Shown here in pieces: positions 11,350-25,147 of a stretch of DNA of 64,000 nucleotides (the stretch's first letter is position 1; each line of letters starts with the position of its first letter). Source of the stretch: Watersipora subatra (Eukaryota; Bryozoa; Gymnolaemata; Cheilostomatida; Watersiporidae); contig NC_088708.1 of NCBI RefSeq assembly GCF_963576615.1, positions 9,672,001 through 9,736,000 on the forward strand, read 5' to 3'. The notes under the pieces were generated by a model, which made no database searches, was not told the DNA's origin, and saw nothing but the letters and a program-made list of their open reading frames with translations. Position numbers and translations under genes: made by a program.

Positions 11350-11661
11350 CTTTTGATTGTAGAGTTAATCAGTTTATATTAAAGGTTATTCCTCTATAGC
11401 ATTCATCATCTTGTCTCTTGTACAAATTACCAGAGAATTCAGCTGGATGACTTGTGCTTCTGAGCTGCTGTAGGTTTCACATCTTGCACACAGTGAGCAA
11501 GTGAAAGGCTTTTTTTGCAATGTTTCTTTGTTGACAAAAGACTTTGGTCTTGCCAGCCATGGTTACCCCTACATGTGTAATAGTCGCTTATCCTAATCAA
11601 GCAAAGTTCAACTCTAACTGCTATCACTTTGTGTCAGACTTGTGGCAGTATAGTATAATTG

Positions 11662-11825
11662 TATACTAACAGAGTAGTCACAATATACTAAAAGAGTAGT
11701 GACTGTATACTAACGGAGTAGTAACTGTATACTAACAGAGGAGTCACAATATACTAACAGAGTAGTGACTGTATACTAACTTAATAATGACTGTATACTA
11801 ACAGAGTAGTAACTATATACGAGTA
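11662..11825. repeat. 22-bp minisatellite in the spacer after copy 1
   Basis: About seven copies of a 22-bp unit of the type tatactaacagagtagtgac. Related arrays lie at 22899-23095, 32422-32520 and 42919-43075. The right end of the whole duplication (about 55070) falls where this repeat would begin. Confidence 0.8.
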
Positions 11826-13361
11826 GTACTTTCTTTGCTCGCCCCAAACTTTCATAGTATTTGTGTTTCAGATTAGATATCCATTGAGCTCTTCCTTATC
11901 TCTACCTAAAGAGTTAAGGATTTATCAAAAATTGTAAGTCCTCTCAGAGTTTCCAACCGTAATACCTTATCTGCTCTCAACATTTACCTACTAATTAGGT
12001 AGCAATTCATAACTCACTGCGTTTGTACAACTATGAAATCTATAATAGCTCAAAAGACAATATTTAGCTATGAAATATATATAGCTTTTTCACCACAAAA
12101 ACTTTTGCTCATTTTGACAAAATGAATTCGTGCCATAAGATTTAGCTGACATACACTCGGTAGCTTTGCTGTAAAAGCTAAATATTCTGTCGGAGCTTTA
12201 ATCTAGAGTTTTTAATTGGCAGAAAATTCTGCACAAGAGCCAATGCATTTGACAAGCAAAAGCCATGTTTAATATTTTGTTAGTTCTTTGAAACTGGCTG
12301 CTACAAATGTAAACTTTTTTGCGGTTTGACTAAAACACAGAGCTCCATTCTCTAATATAAAACTATGATTATTGGAAATATCTGATAACAAGGTTGCTGT
12401 TTACAATTCTTTTTATCCAAACTAAATATATTAAAATTTATATTTGTTAAATGGTCCAATTAGAAGGAAAACTAGCTGGTTATATTTTTGACAAAATAAT
12501 AATCTAATATCCTAAATTTATTGTGGCAACAGATTTGGTGGACTTGTTAACTCCGTTATCTGTAATCAAAGTTTTTGTTTAGATACTAAGGTGAGCCATT
12601 ATAAATTGATCCTTAGCAGAACCTGCCTGATTATCAGCTAGTCTATACACGGCTTAAGTAGGCTTGTCACAAAAATAGTTCAAGGCAATCCTTGAATTTC
12701 ACTTTAAATAATGTAATTAAAACACCAGACCGTTTATGAAGATTTAAAACTTAAGTTTTAAGCAGATAAGGAAGTAATTTACGACTAAAGTGAGTCCCCC
12801 ACTTTTTTATGAAGAAATGCAAGGTCCATAATTGGCCATAGTTATTCATTTTTATGATAATAATCTACATAGCTACTCAATCAAATATCTGACTCAGTAC
12901 TAATCATACCACTCTATATAGATAGACGGATAATTAGATTTCTATGAAGGTACTATTTCTGTAGTGAGTCATCCATAAAAATAGTGACTAGTAAATGTAA
13001 GTCTGCCCCTTTTTACCTGAAACATTGTTGAATTTTCCAAGTGTCCTCAAAAATAAAAAAAATGGGAGTTTGTGATAGAGTGGTTAGTATAATTGTGTAA
13101 AGGTACGATTGAACTGTTGTTACCACAGTTGGCTGTACTTTGCTTTTTTATGACTCCCAGCACCGCTAGTATAACATATTGCAACAATAATAATAACAAC
13201 GGTAGTAGCAACAATAACAACAATGTATTTACATATACAAGAAAAAAATCAACTATGTACATACAGTTCCTACTCTAAGAGAACGGTGTCTGTCGTGTTT
13301 AACAAAAACATTAAGACGTTAATGAATAAAACAATGACTTTCACTTGCACCTCCCCACAAA
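11826..13361. other. Spacer between RhoGAP copies 1 and 2
   Basis: AT-rich spacer shared with the other inter-copy spacers. It holds a small AAT/AAC microsatellite at about 13185-13232, the source of Leu- and Asn-run open frames. The segment 12060-12260 has an open minus-strand frame in the copy 3 and 4 spacers (32762-32950, 43320-43505) but not here, so I do not call it a gene. Confidence 0.5.
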
Positions 13362-16300
13362 CTATATCAGGGAAACTTTGAGATAATATCCTGGTGGAAA
13401 GCACGCCTTTCGTATAATTATCATTTGTCTTCTCTTGATAGCCAGAAGCACTTCATCGATTGGTGTGTCATACTTGGGTAGAAATCTCACTCCTGGAACA
13501 TTATATACACATATTTATATATCAGGTGATATTTTAATTCAGTTGGCAGATTTACAGTGAAAACAAAAGTAAAAATTTGAAGCAGGCCAAGTGTCAAACT
13601 ATTTGTTAAGTCTTTGTAATACAGAAACAGATACACGATCCGCATAACAACCTTAACATAGAACTTAATTCACTCTTGTATCACTTGCTAAATCTTTTGT
13701 ATCATTGAATATTTGCAAATGTTTGTTATCAACTGATAGATTGACCTTGACCTATTTAGCATCTGTGACATTGTTCCTGGCTCTCAGCACTAGCTAGTGT
13801 AATTGCCCTGTTATAGATTTAAGTGAAAAGAAAGGTATATAAATACCAGAATCGAAGGATGGAGATGGAGGCGTCTCCTTGTACGGCTGGTAGTGCCATG
13901 GAGGTAACTCAGAGAGAGAGTCGGAGGTGGCAACAGATGCTCTAGTCTTATCAGATAAGACGGCTGGTGCGGAGCGAGCCACTGGCAAACATCGTTTCAC
14001 AGGATAACTTATTACTGGCGAAGAGCTAGTAGCAGGCTTTTCAATCGAGGTTAGTGTAGAGGTCGTTGGTAAGGAGGCCATTGTTAATGCTCGCTTTGGG
14101 GCAATTTCCGAACCTGTACTTGACACCTGGCAGTCATGTTGTACACAGTTATTGGATGTAATGGAATTTCTTGTAGTTTGTGGTACTCTGGATGGTGAAG
14201 AGATTTGAGCGGTTGAACCAGATGCAGTAGAGCTGTGAAGAGGTGTTGATGGAAAAATCACATCATAGTTGATAATAATGGTCTCGACTATGTCTTTTTG
14301 TCTGTCCAAAGCCTTTCTTAACTTAAATGGTTCTGCTGTGTCTTTTATCCTAGGTCAGGTGAAATTTATATTAGTCCACTATTCACCAGTGATGCATGGT
14401 AAAAGGCAGGTCATGCCAGTGAGATATTGATGCTATGATTTGTAACCAACTTTTATGTAGAGTTTACAATTGAACTAGAATAAAACTGTAATAGTAAAAA
14501 ACAGCCTTTCCAGTTTTGAGTTTCTCTCAATAAATTATGAGATATTTGCTAAGTATTTCACTATTATTCCCACAGCCCCTTAGCTGCCTGCTTATTCTTA
14601 ACTCGAGGTATGACGCCTTCTTTTATGTTTTGGTTAAATAAAAAAGGATCATACACACCAAAATGTCGCCAACAAATCAGCAAATATTTTTTTAGCATAC
14701 AACAAAAAAATAAAAGATTAATATCTAAAAAGAATTGAGTCATGATTTTGAATCAAATATACTAATAGCTAATTCTACATTAAAACGTAGAATAGACATT
14801 TACCATATTAACAGTGATCAGATTGATGATATAATCTAGTTGAAGTGGAAATTACTATGTCAGGCTCTGTGGAGCTGTGTTATAGCTAAATTCTTTTAGG
14901 AGCAAACTTACTTTGACAAGTTAGGGCCCCAGATTACAGCCAGGTTGGACGCAGTCATTCCTGTTTCTGTGTGTTGAGCGGACAGCCTTGCAAGGTGCCC
15001 AAATATATACTTTGCTGTTCTAAAAGTATATTTAATGATAGTTGAGTGACTAAGATAACAGAATAACATATTTCTATTTTTATTTAACCTTTATATCACA
15101 AACAGCTACATATATAAATATAATATTCAGGAAGGTGTGTATGAAGATGATAAAGGTAATACACAGCAAGTATAACATATTGATGATGTCACTGAGGGGA
15201 CTAGAAACCAGATAAGACATCAGGTGCATTTATAAGAATCAATTTTCATTGGTCTGTCCATTAGCCAGTAAGGAGTAGGCAAGGTAAGTTATACAGTAGT
15301 ATACTATCTCTTCAAGGACAGCCACTACTTCATGTGCTAGTGGTTTGGAACTTTTCCATTTGGCCAAATTGAAATTTTTGATCTTTAAACCCAACACATA
15401 GTTGTATACAATTCTGGAGTTGTCTACACTCAAAGAGCAATTCCCATCTAGATCTATAATACCCCAAGATGTTACTTTCATATTCCTACAACCCAACCTA
15501 AAAGTGTCTATCTTGTAGACTATGGGTGGCTAGTGAACTGACTACCTGTAATATGATGATGGTAGGTTCTCTATATAGTGCTTCAGCTCGTCCAAGCCTC
15601 CCTCAACCTAAAAGTTTAACTAAATTTATAAATTACTTATTTCCACTAGTCAATGAGGCTGAATGAACTAGTCAACACTTGTTATCTCTATATACATGTA
15701 CATGTTTGTATGTTCAACCCTAGTTGGAAGCATAAAAATATATAACAATAACAACATCTACAGCAAATCAATACTAACTTGAGTGTAATAATAAAACGGT
15801 ATTAATGATTAGACACCACCAATAAATATTATAATCAAACACTAACAATAAATATAGTAGTGGAACATTAACAATAAATATAGTAATGAAACACTAACAA
15901 TAAATATAGTAATAAAACACTAACAATAAATATAGTAGTGAAACACTAACAATAAATATAGTAATGAAACACTAACAATAAATATAGTAATAAAACACTA
16001 ACAATAAATATAGTAGTGAAACACTAACAATAAATATAGTAATGAAACACTAACAATAAATATAGTAATGAAACACTAACAATAAATATAGTAATAAAAC
16101 ACTAACAATAAATATAGTAATGAAACACTGACAATACATATAGTAGTGAAACACTAACAATAAATATAGTAATGAAACACTAATAATAAATATAGTAATG
16201 AAACACTAACAATAAATATAGTAATGAAACACTAACAATAAATATAGTAATGAAACACTAACAATAAATATAGTAGTGGAACATTAACAATAAATATAGT

Positions 16301-19300
16301 AATGAAAGACTAACAATAAATATAGTAATGAAACACTAACAATAAATATAAGAATGAAACACTAACAATAACTATAGCAATGAAACACTAACAATAAATA
16401 TAGTAGTGGAACATTAACAATAAATATAGTAATGAAACACTAACAATAAATATAGTAATAAAACATTAACAATAAATATAGTAATGAAACACTAACAATA
16501 AATATAGTAGTGGAACATTAACAATAAATATAGTAATGAAAGACTAACAATAAATATAGTAATGAAAGACTAACAATAAATATAGCAATGAAACACTAAC
16601 AATAAATATAGTAATGAAACACTAACAATAAATATAGTAATAAAACATTAACAATAAATATAGTAGTGAAACACTAACAATAAATATAGTAATAAAACAC
16701 TAACAATAAATATAGTAGTGAAACACTAACAATAAATATAGTAATGAAACACTAACAATAAATATAGTAATAAAACACTAACAATAAATATAGTAGTGAA
16801 ACACTAACAATAAATATAGTAATAAAACATTAACAATAAATATAGTAATAAAACACTAACAATAAATATAGTAGTGAAACACTAACAATAAATATAGTAA
16901 TGAAACACTAACAATAAATATAGTAATAAAACACTAACAATAAATATAGTAGTGAAACACTAACAATAAATATAGTAATGAAACACTAACAATAAATATA
17001 GTAATAAAACACTAACAATAAATATAGTAGTGAAACACTAACAATAAATATAGTAATGAAACACTAACAATAAATATAGTAATAAAACACTAACAATAAA
17101 TATAGTAGTGAAACACTAACAATAAATATAGTAATCAAACACTAACAATAAATATAGTAATAAAACATTAACAATAAATATAGTAATGAAACACTAACAA
17201 TAACTATAGTAATAAAACATTAACAATAAATATAGTAAGGAAACACTAACAATAAATATAGTAGTGAAACACTAACAATAAATATAGTAATGAAACACTA
17301 ATAATAAATATAGTAAGGAAACACTAATAATAAATATAGTAAGGAAACACTAATAATAAATATAGTAATGAAACACTAACAATAAATATAGTAGTGAAAC
17401 ACTAACAATAAATATAGTAATGAAACACTAACAATAAATATAGTAATGAAACACTAACAATAACTATAGCAATGAAACACTAACAATAAATATAGTAGTG
17501 AAACACTAACAATAAATATAGTAATGAAACACTAACAATAAATATAGTAATGAAACACTAACAATAAATATAGTAATGAAACACTAACAATAAATATAGT
17601 AATGAAACACTAACAATAAATATAGTAATGAAACATTAACAGTAAATATAGTAATGAAACACTAACAATAAATATAGTAATGAAACACTAATAATAAATA
17701 TAGTAATGAAACACTAACAATAAATATAGTAATGAAACACTAACAATAAATATAGTAATGAAACACTAACAATAAATATAGTAGTGGAACATTAACAATA
17801 AATATAGTAATGAAAGACTAACAATAAATATAGTAATGAAACACTAACAATAAATATAAGAATGAAACACTAACAATAACTATAGCAATGAAACACTAAC
17901 AATAAATATAGTAGTGGAACATTAACAATAAATATAGTAATGAAACACTAACAATAAATATAGTAATAAAACATTAACAATAAATATAGTAATGAAACAC
18001 TAACAATAAATATAGTAGTGGAACATTAACAATAAATATAGTAATGAAAGACTAACAATAAATATAGTAATGAAAGACTAACAATAAATATAGCAATGAA
18101 ACACTAACAATAAATATAGTAATGAAACACTAACAATAAATATAGTAATAAAACATTAACAATAAATATAGTAGTGAAACACTAACAATAAATATAGTAA
18201 TAAAACACTAACAATAAATATAGTAGTGAAACACTAACAATAAATATAGTAATGAAACACTAACAATAAATATAGTAATAAAACACTAACAATAAATATA
18301 GTAGTGAAACACTAACAATAAATATAGTAATAAAACATTAACAATAAATATAGTAATAAAACACTAACAATAAATATAGTAGTGAAACACTAACAATAAA
18401 TATAGTAATGAAACACTAACAATAAATATAGTAATAAAACACTAACAATAAATATAGTAGTGAAACACTAACAATAAATATAGTAATGAAACACTAACAA
18501 TAAATATAGTAATAAAACACTAACAATAAATATAGTAGTGAAACACTAACAATAAATATAGTAATGAAACACTAACAATAAATATAGTAATAAAACACTA
18601 ACAATAAATATAGTAGTGAAACACTAACAATAAATATAGTAATCAAACACTAACAATAAATATAGTAATAAAACATTAACAATAAATATAGTAATGAAAC
18701 ACTAACAATAACTATAGTAATAAAACATTAACAATAAATATAGTAAGGAAACACTAACAATAAATATAGTAGTGAAACACTAACAATAAATATAGTAATG
18801 AAACACTAATAATAAATATAGTAAGGAAACACTAATAATAAATATAGTAAGGAAACACTAATAATAAATATAGTAATGAAACACTAACAATAAATATAGT
18901 AGTGAAACACTAACAATAAATATAGTAATGAAACACTAACAATAAATATAGTAATGAAACACTAACAATAACTATAGCAATGAAACACTAACAATAAATA
19001 TAGTAGTGAAACACTAACAATAAATATAGTAATGAAACACTAACAATAAATATAGTAATGAAACACTAACAATAAATATAGTAATGAAACACTAACAATA
19101 AATATAGTAATGAAACACTAACAATAAATATAGTAATGAAACACTAACAATAAATATAGTAATGAAACACTAACAATAAATATAGTAGTGAAACACTAAC
19201 AATAAATATAGTAATGAAACACTAACAATAAATATAGCAATGAAACACTAACAATAAATATAGTAATGAAACACTAATAATAAATATAGTAATGAAACAC

Positions 19301-21051
19301 TAATAATAAATATAGTAATGAAACACTAACAATAAATATAGTAATGAAACACTAACAATAAATATAGTAATGAAACATTAACAGTAAATATAGTAATGAA
19401 ACACTAACAATAAATATAGTAATGAAACACTAATAATTAATATAGTAATGAAACACCAACAATAAATATAATAATAAAACACTAATAATAAATATAGTAG
19501 TGAAACATTAACAATAAATATGGTTATGACTAACAACAAGTATAATAACTTAGATGGTAATCAGGTAGTCACTCAGCTCAAAGAATAGATTGCCAAAAAC
19601 ATTCCTTACATTTATGCCTTCAACTTGTCCAAGTAAAGATGATGATAAATTCCTGAAATATTCTTTCAGAACTGCAGCAATGGAGTGCGGTTGTTCTCCC
19701 TTGAGATCTACTGTTTCAGATGTCGATGAGAACTTTGACCTACCAATAATCAGGTCACTAATAGCTCGCAAGGAAAACAGTTGTATCACAGTTAGTGGTA
19801 GTGAAACACATTGACTTTTAGTACTAGTAATGTTATGTATATCTAAAAGCTTGAATAAATTATGTCTTAAATTGCATTATAGTTTTATTAATCGCTACTA
19901 GATTATGCATGAAACAAGTGTGTTAGATACGCATTATACTTGTAGACAAACTACAAGGAACATTGTATTACAGTTACAGTTAGCGCACTAATACAATTAT
20001 GTTTAGAAAAAGAAAACCTAAAATCAATTCTTATCAAAATTGTAAACTTATCTCAAAAGCTTTTCACCTTCATTTAAGAACTTTTATCCTAAAAAAGTTG
20101 CCACTGTTTCTTTGTCAAACTTGAGAAATACTCAAGCAAGTTTAAAGACTACTTTTCTTGTTTGAGAATTTGGACTGACGGTCTTAATCTTAGAGTAATT
20201 TACATACAGGTAATTCTATATATTATATCTTCAACTAAAGTTATTTTGTAAGAATTGTAATGAGTTCATTTACTAGTTTTTTTGCAACTTTTATTTCCTT
20301 TATAATACTGTAAACAAAATGGATCAGAATCTTCCCCTGTATTTTCCTTGATCTAATGCCGGGTCAAAACACCTGCTATTAAAATACGCTGACTCTCAAC
20401 TCACTCTCAACGCTCTAGAATTAATGTACGGACTACTACTTGCTATCAAATTCAGATACAGGTTGTTTCACTCTTCAGAAATACAGTAGGAGCTGCTATA
20501 CAGCTTCTCAAGGCTTATATTTTATTGAAACTATTGATGATCAAATAGCCATAAATCGGAGTGGTAAAACTATCTTTTTAGCGTGCAGCCCGAAAAGATG
20601 GGATTTTAACAAGTTGCTGTTTCAATTTATCATTACAACGATGCACTTTATATGCCTTTCCAAGTCCCGAGCTGATACTGGTCTGCAACTATTGTAAAGT
20701 TTTGTACTCACCTTAGACTGTGAACCTTGGAAGCGGCCGAAGATATCCTGTAAATCCCATGCACCATCCCATATTCTTCAATAGCACTAGCACAGGTTCT
20801 AACTAATTCTGGGACTACAAAAGGTTTTAGTATACAAGATTATCCGTGAGGTATGTTTTAACATCAGTGGGTTCTAAAATTATACTTTATTATAGATGAG
20901 AAAATTTTATACAACGGTCAAATTGGTGATGCATTATGAAAAGAAGTGCACAACTCACCATCTTCTGAGGGTTTCACAGCAAAAAGTGATTCGTTCGGGG
21001 TAGCCTTAGTTGTATTTCTTCCAAAAAGCCTTAGGAACCACTGTCTTATCA
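13362..21051 (-). CDS. RhoGAP-domain protein, CdGAP/ARHGAP31-33-like, array copy 2 (type B)
   Basis: Exons in transcript order: 20959-21051, 20712-20814, 19610-19739, 15546-15607, 14912-15019, 13847-14349, 13362-13492. Lengths equal copy 1 and all frames are open. Type B differences: FLRLFGRNTTKATPNES in the first core exon, PELVRTCASAIEEYG, GIYRISSAASKVHSLR around the arginine finger, and PHSIAAVLKEYFRNLSSSLL. The GTAAGG donor of the third exon is stronger than the GTAAAG of copy 1. The tail ends PSFDSG, followed by VRFLPKYDTPIDEVLLAIKR and a TAG. The 26-bp minisatellite swells one intron to about 4 kb. A 3'-terminal part of the protein is certain; the start is not located. Confidence 0.8.
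15821..19524. repeat. Expanded 26-bp minisatellite with a 1,508-bp higher-order repeat, copy 2
   Basis: About 142 copies of the 26-bp unit. Variant monomers recur at a fixed distance of 1,508 bp (58 units): gtagtggaac followed by a gaaagac monomer at 16273 and 17781, and gtaatcaaac at 17131 and 18639. A block of about 16169-17676 therefore appears duplicated as 17677-19184. It is intronic between the exons at 19610-19739 and 15546-15607. Confidence 0.9.
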
Positions 21052-21245
21052 CTACAAAGAGCATGTTTTGACCCTGATCAAATATCAGAGTGACCAGTAT
21101 GTAGTTGATACGGAGGACAGACAGTAAGAAACTTGAAAAAGGCTGTGAACAGCAAGTAGTAAGGAATAGTGCTTACTAGTGAGGTTATGGCAGATAGCAG
21201 TTTGGTAAGCAGTGAAATAGTTCTCCAGAATGAAGAGAGCAGTCG

Positions 21246-22120
21246 CTGTCTAGTTTCTTGTACAGGCAGTAGTTACAACAATGTGTGATGTCATCACTTT
21301 TCGATAAAATTCCAACAATGGAATGTATTTCATAGTATTGCTAACACACAAAGATACTTCACTATTTGAGTACATTTAAAATGTCTCGCAGCACAAACAG
21401 TGCCCATGTAAATACTTGTATACAAAACACATGACACCAAAACATGTATACCGTATATGCTTTTAAATGTATATTAAATATGTTACTGTTTTACTTTAAC
21501 AAGAGTATTTGTCAGTTTTTAAATATTTGATGTTCATGCTAGTCTTAAACCTATTATAGAACTGTATTCATTATTTTTAGCACAACTCTGATATATTTGT
21601 ATGCTTAGCAATCTTCAGCACTGGATAAATGTTTGTAGTCTATAAGATATTGTATGAAAATGTTTGTATGCTATAAATAGGTGTTTTAATAAACTTGAAA
21701 TATAGTATTCATTTTTATTTTGTGATTATTGTAATTTAGCCATAACGAAAGTGCTTTGATTCCAACTGAACAGTTTCAATGACTTTGAAGTTGCGTTCAT
21801 TGAACCTGCTGAGGTCTGTTTCTGAACCTAGTTCAGCTTTCATAAAAACCAATTCTTCTTTAAGCAGCTGGATTTATTTCGTTTGGCTGCTGTAAAATCA
21901 CTTTTGATAGTTTTATAATTACTATAAACTGATTGGTGCTGCCAAGAACTTAAATATATTTAGATTTATTTTGTGTGCAGTAATATAATTTATAACCAAT
22001 GATGCAAAGATATTCTTGCATTGGCAATTAAATTAAACTTTTTTTATTCAAAATTTTTTGCTTCAAAATGGTTGTAACGATAAACTGATGTTCAACAACT
22101 CATGTACATATGTATACGAC
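21246..22120. other. Type B upstream segment, copy 2
   Basis: AT-rich sequence found upstream of type B copies only (also 40390-41264 and 52271-54023). No coding or RNA gene recognised. The tracts around 21661-21720 (tataaatag, aataaactt) are conserved among the three copies but have no supported role. Confidence 0.45.
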
Positions 22121-22300
22121 AAGACAACACTCGTTATAGTTGGTTGAGTAAAGACAACACTCATTATAATTGGTTGAGTAAAAACAACACTCATTATAAT
22201 TGGTTGAGTAAAGACAACACTCATTATAATTGGTTGAGTAAAGACAACACTCATTATAATTGGTTGAGTAAAGACAACACTCATTATAATTGTTTGAGTA
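22121..22300. repeat. 30-bp minisatellite, six copies
   Basis: Six units of 30 bp (core aagacaacactcattataat) follow the type B segment. The homologous sites hold two units at 41265-41324 and three at 54024-54113. Because 30 is a multiple of three, both strands carry open frames here; these are not genes. Confidence 0.9.
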
Positions 22301-22898
22301 ATTCTATAAATTACATTGTAATTGCAGATAAAGTTCTTTAACAACGATATAAATTATGTCAGTCATTGAATATGAAATCACCCTTAAGTTATGGAAAAGA
22401 AATATCCGTAAATAAATCTTTATAAATAAAATGAATATTTAACACACATTTAACATGAAGATATAACAATTAGTTTCTTTCAAAGTTGTCTCCTCTGTAG
22501 ATGCATGGTTAAACAACTTCTTTGCCGTGAAGAAGTTCATCCGATAATATTTATACTAGGATGAAAATTTAATATCAGTTTAGTCATGCATTGTTGTTTT
22601 TGTGTTCATTTACCTGATGTTCTATTTTCTTCCTCAAGTGTGTAGCAGTATTAGTGGGATTAGCAGTTTTAAAGGCAGTGAAAATTACCATTTAGCAGTT
22701 ATTTTTGGTTTATAAATCAACTCAGTTGTATGCGACTCATGAAAAACTAAAAGTATTTTTATTATATAATTATATGTACCTGTAAGTTAGTACGCTAGGC
22801 TCTAGCGTTACAAGGAGTATGTGCTAATGCTATCTCTTGACGCTTCAAAACCATCCCTCGGTTAAGATGTTAATAATAAGTTAAACATAGTAATAATT

Positions 22899-23095
22899 GT
22901 ATACTAACAGAGTAGTCACAATATACTAAAAGAGTAGTGACTGTATACTAAAAGTGTAGTGACTGTATACTAAAAGTGTAGTGACTGTATACTAACGGAG
23001 TAGTAACGGTATACTAACAGAGTAGTGACTGTATACTAACTTAATAATGACTGTGTACTAACAGAGATGTAATTGTATACCAACAGCGTAGTAAC
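22899..23095. repeat. 22-bp minisatellite, spacer after copy 2
   Basis: About nine units of the tatactaacagagtagtgac family, at the same relative place as the array at 11662. Confidence 0.8.
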
Positions 23096-25147
23096 TATGT
23101 ACTTTCTATGCTCACTCCAAACTTTCGTGCTCTTTGTGTTTCAGATTAGATCTCCATTGAGGTCTTCCTTATCTCTACCTATAGAGTTGAGAATTTAACA
23201 AAAATTGTAAGTCCTGTCAGAGTCTCTAACCGTAATACCTTATCTACTCTCAACATTTACCTACTAATCAGGTAGTAATTCATAACTCACTGCTTTTGTT
23301 CAACTATGAATTCTATAATAGCTCAAAAGGCAATATTTAGCTATCAAATATTTATAGCTTTTTAACGACAAAAACTTTTGCTCATTTTGACAAAATGAAT
23401 TCGTGCCATAAGATTTAGCTGACATACACTCTGTAGCTTTGCTGTAAAAGCTAGATATTCTGTCGAAGCCTTAATACAAAGTTTTTTTCAATTGGCAGAA
23501 AATTCTGCACAAGAACCAATGCATTTGACAAACGAAAGTCATGTTTAATATTTTTTTAGTTCAGTGAAACTAGCTGCTAAAAATGTAAACTCTTTTGCAG
23601 TTTGACTAAAACACAGAGCTCCATTCTCTAATATAAAACTATGGTTATCAGAAATATCTGATAACAAGGTTGCTGTTTACAATTCTTTTTATCCAAACTA
23701 AATATATTAAAATTTATATTTATTAAATGGTTCAAGTAGAAGGAAAACTAGCTGGTTATTTTTTTGAAAAATTAATAATGTAATATCCTAAATTTATTGG
23801 GGCAAACTTTTTGGTGGACTCGTTAACTCCGTTATCCGTAATCATAGTTCTTGTTTAGATAATATTTGTATTAGTAATTTGTATTAGTACTAAGGCGAGC
23901 CATTATAAAGGCTTTATGGCAGAGTGAATGATATACGCGCCATTCGAAAACCTTTCCGTAGCGAAAAAGTCAAGATTATTGTAATTTGTTTTTGTAAAAT
24001 ATTTTGAAGATTATGATAATTCTCTATACAATTGATAATACTAGTGAACAATTACAAAAAATGAGAAAGTGTAAACATGTAATACACAATTATAGATATA
24101 CTATAATTAACTTTTTAATAATATTTTTAGTCAAAATTACGTTTAAGTAGTAATTGCAATATTTGTTTGAAACAACAGAAATCTTATGCCTGCAGCACTT
24201 TGTGCACACATTGCACTAACAAAACACTTTTTTGAAGTGTTTTAAGTGAATCCAAAAGCTAAAGCTTACCCTTGATAGATGTTGTCCTTTTCTGATTGGC
24301 TATTTGTCTGACAATGTAACACAAGCAATAGGAAACCTGATTGAATATCTAGCAAGCTTCTGATCAGCAAATGATCAACATTTATTTTCAATGATCGACT
24401 GATACGATCTTTAGCAGAACCTGCCTGATTATCAGCTGGTATATCCACGGCTTAAGTAGGCTTGTCACAATAGTAGTGCAAGGCTATCCTTGCATTTCAC
24501 TTTAAATAATGTAATTAAAGCACCAGACCGTTTATCAAGATTTAAAATTTAAATTGTAAGCAGATAAGGAAGTAATTTACGACTAAAGCGAGTCCCTCAC
24601 TTTTTTTATGAAGAAATGCAAGGTCCATAATTGGCCATAGTTATTCATTTTTATGATAATAATCTACATAGCTACTCAATCAAATCATCTGATTCAGTAC
24701 TAATCATACCACTCTATATAGATAGACGGATAGATTTCTATGAAGGTGCCATTTCTGTAGTGAGTCATCCATAAAAATAGGAACTAGTAGATGTAAGTCT
24801 GCCCTTTTAAGCTGAAACATTGTTGATTTTTTCCAAATGTCCTCGAAAAGAAAAAAAATGGGAGTTTGTGATAGAGTGGTCAGTATAATTGTGTAAAGGT
24901 ACGAGTGAACTGTTGTTACTACAGTTGGCTGTACGTTGCTTTTTATGACTACCAGCAGCGCTAGTATAACATAACAATAATAATAATAACAGTAGTAGCA
25001 ACAATAACAACAATGTATTTACATATACAAGAAAAAAATCAACTATGTACAGTTCCTATTCTAAGAGAACGGTGTCTGTCGTGTTTAACAAAAACATTAA
25101 TACTTTAATGAATAAAACAATGACTTTCACTTGCACCTCCCCACAAA
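23096..25147. other. Spacer between RhoGAP copies 2 and 3
   Basis: Same spacer family as 11826-13361, with about 500 bp more (about 23890-24410) that also occurs at about 43850-44330 but is missing after type A copies. It holds an AAT/AAC microsatellite at about 24969-25013. No gene seen. Confidence 0.5.

Noticed and set aside
22063-22344. Open frames on both strands with a ten-residue repeat
   Set aside because: A 30-bp tandem repeat opens frames on both strands automatically; copy number differs at homologous sites.
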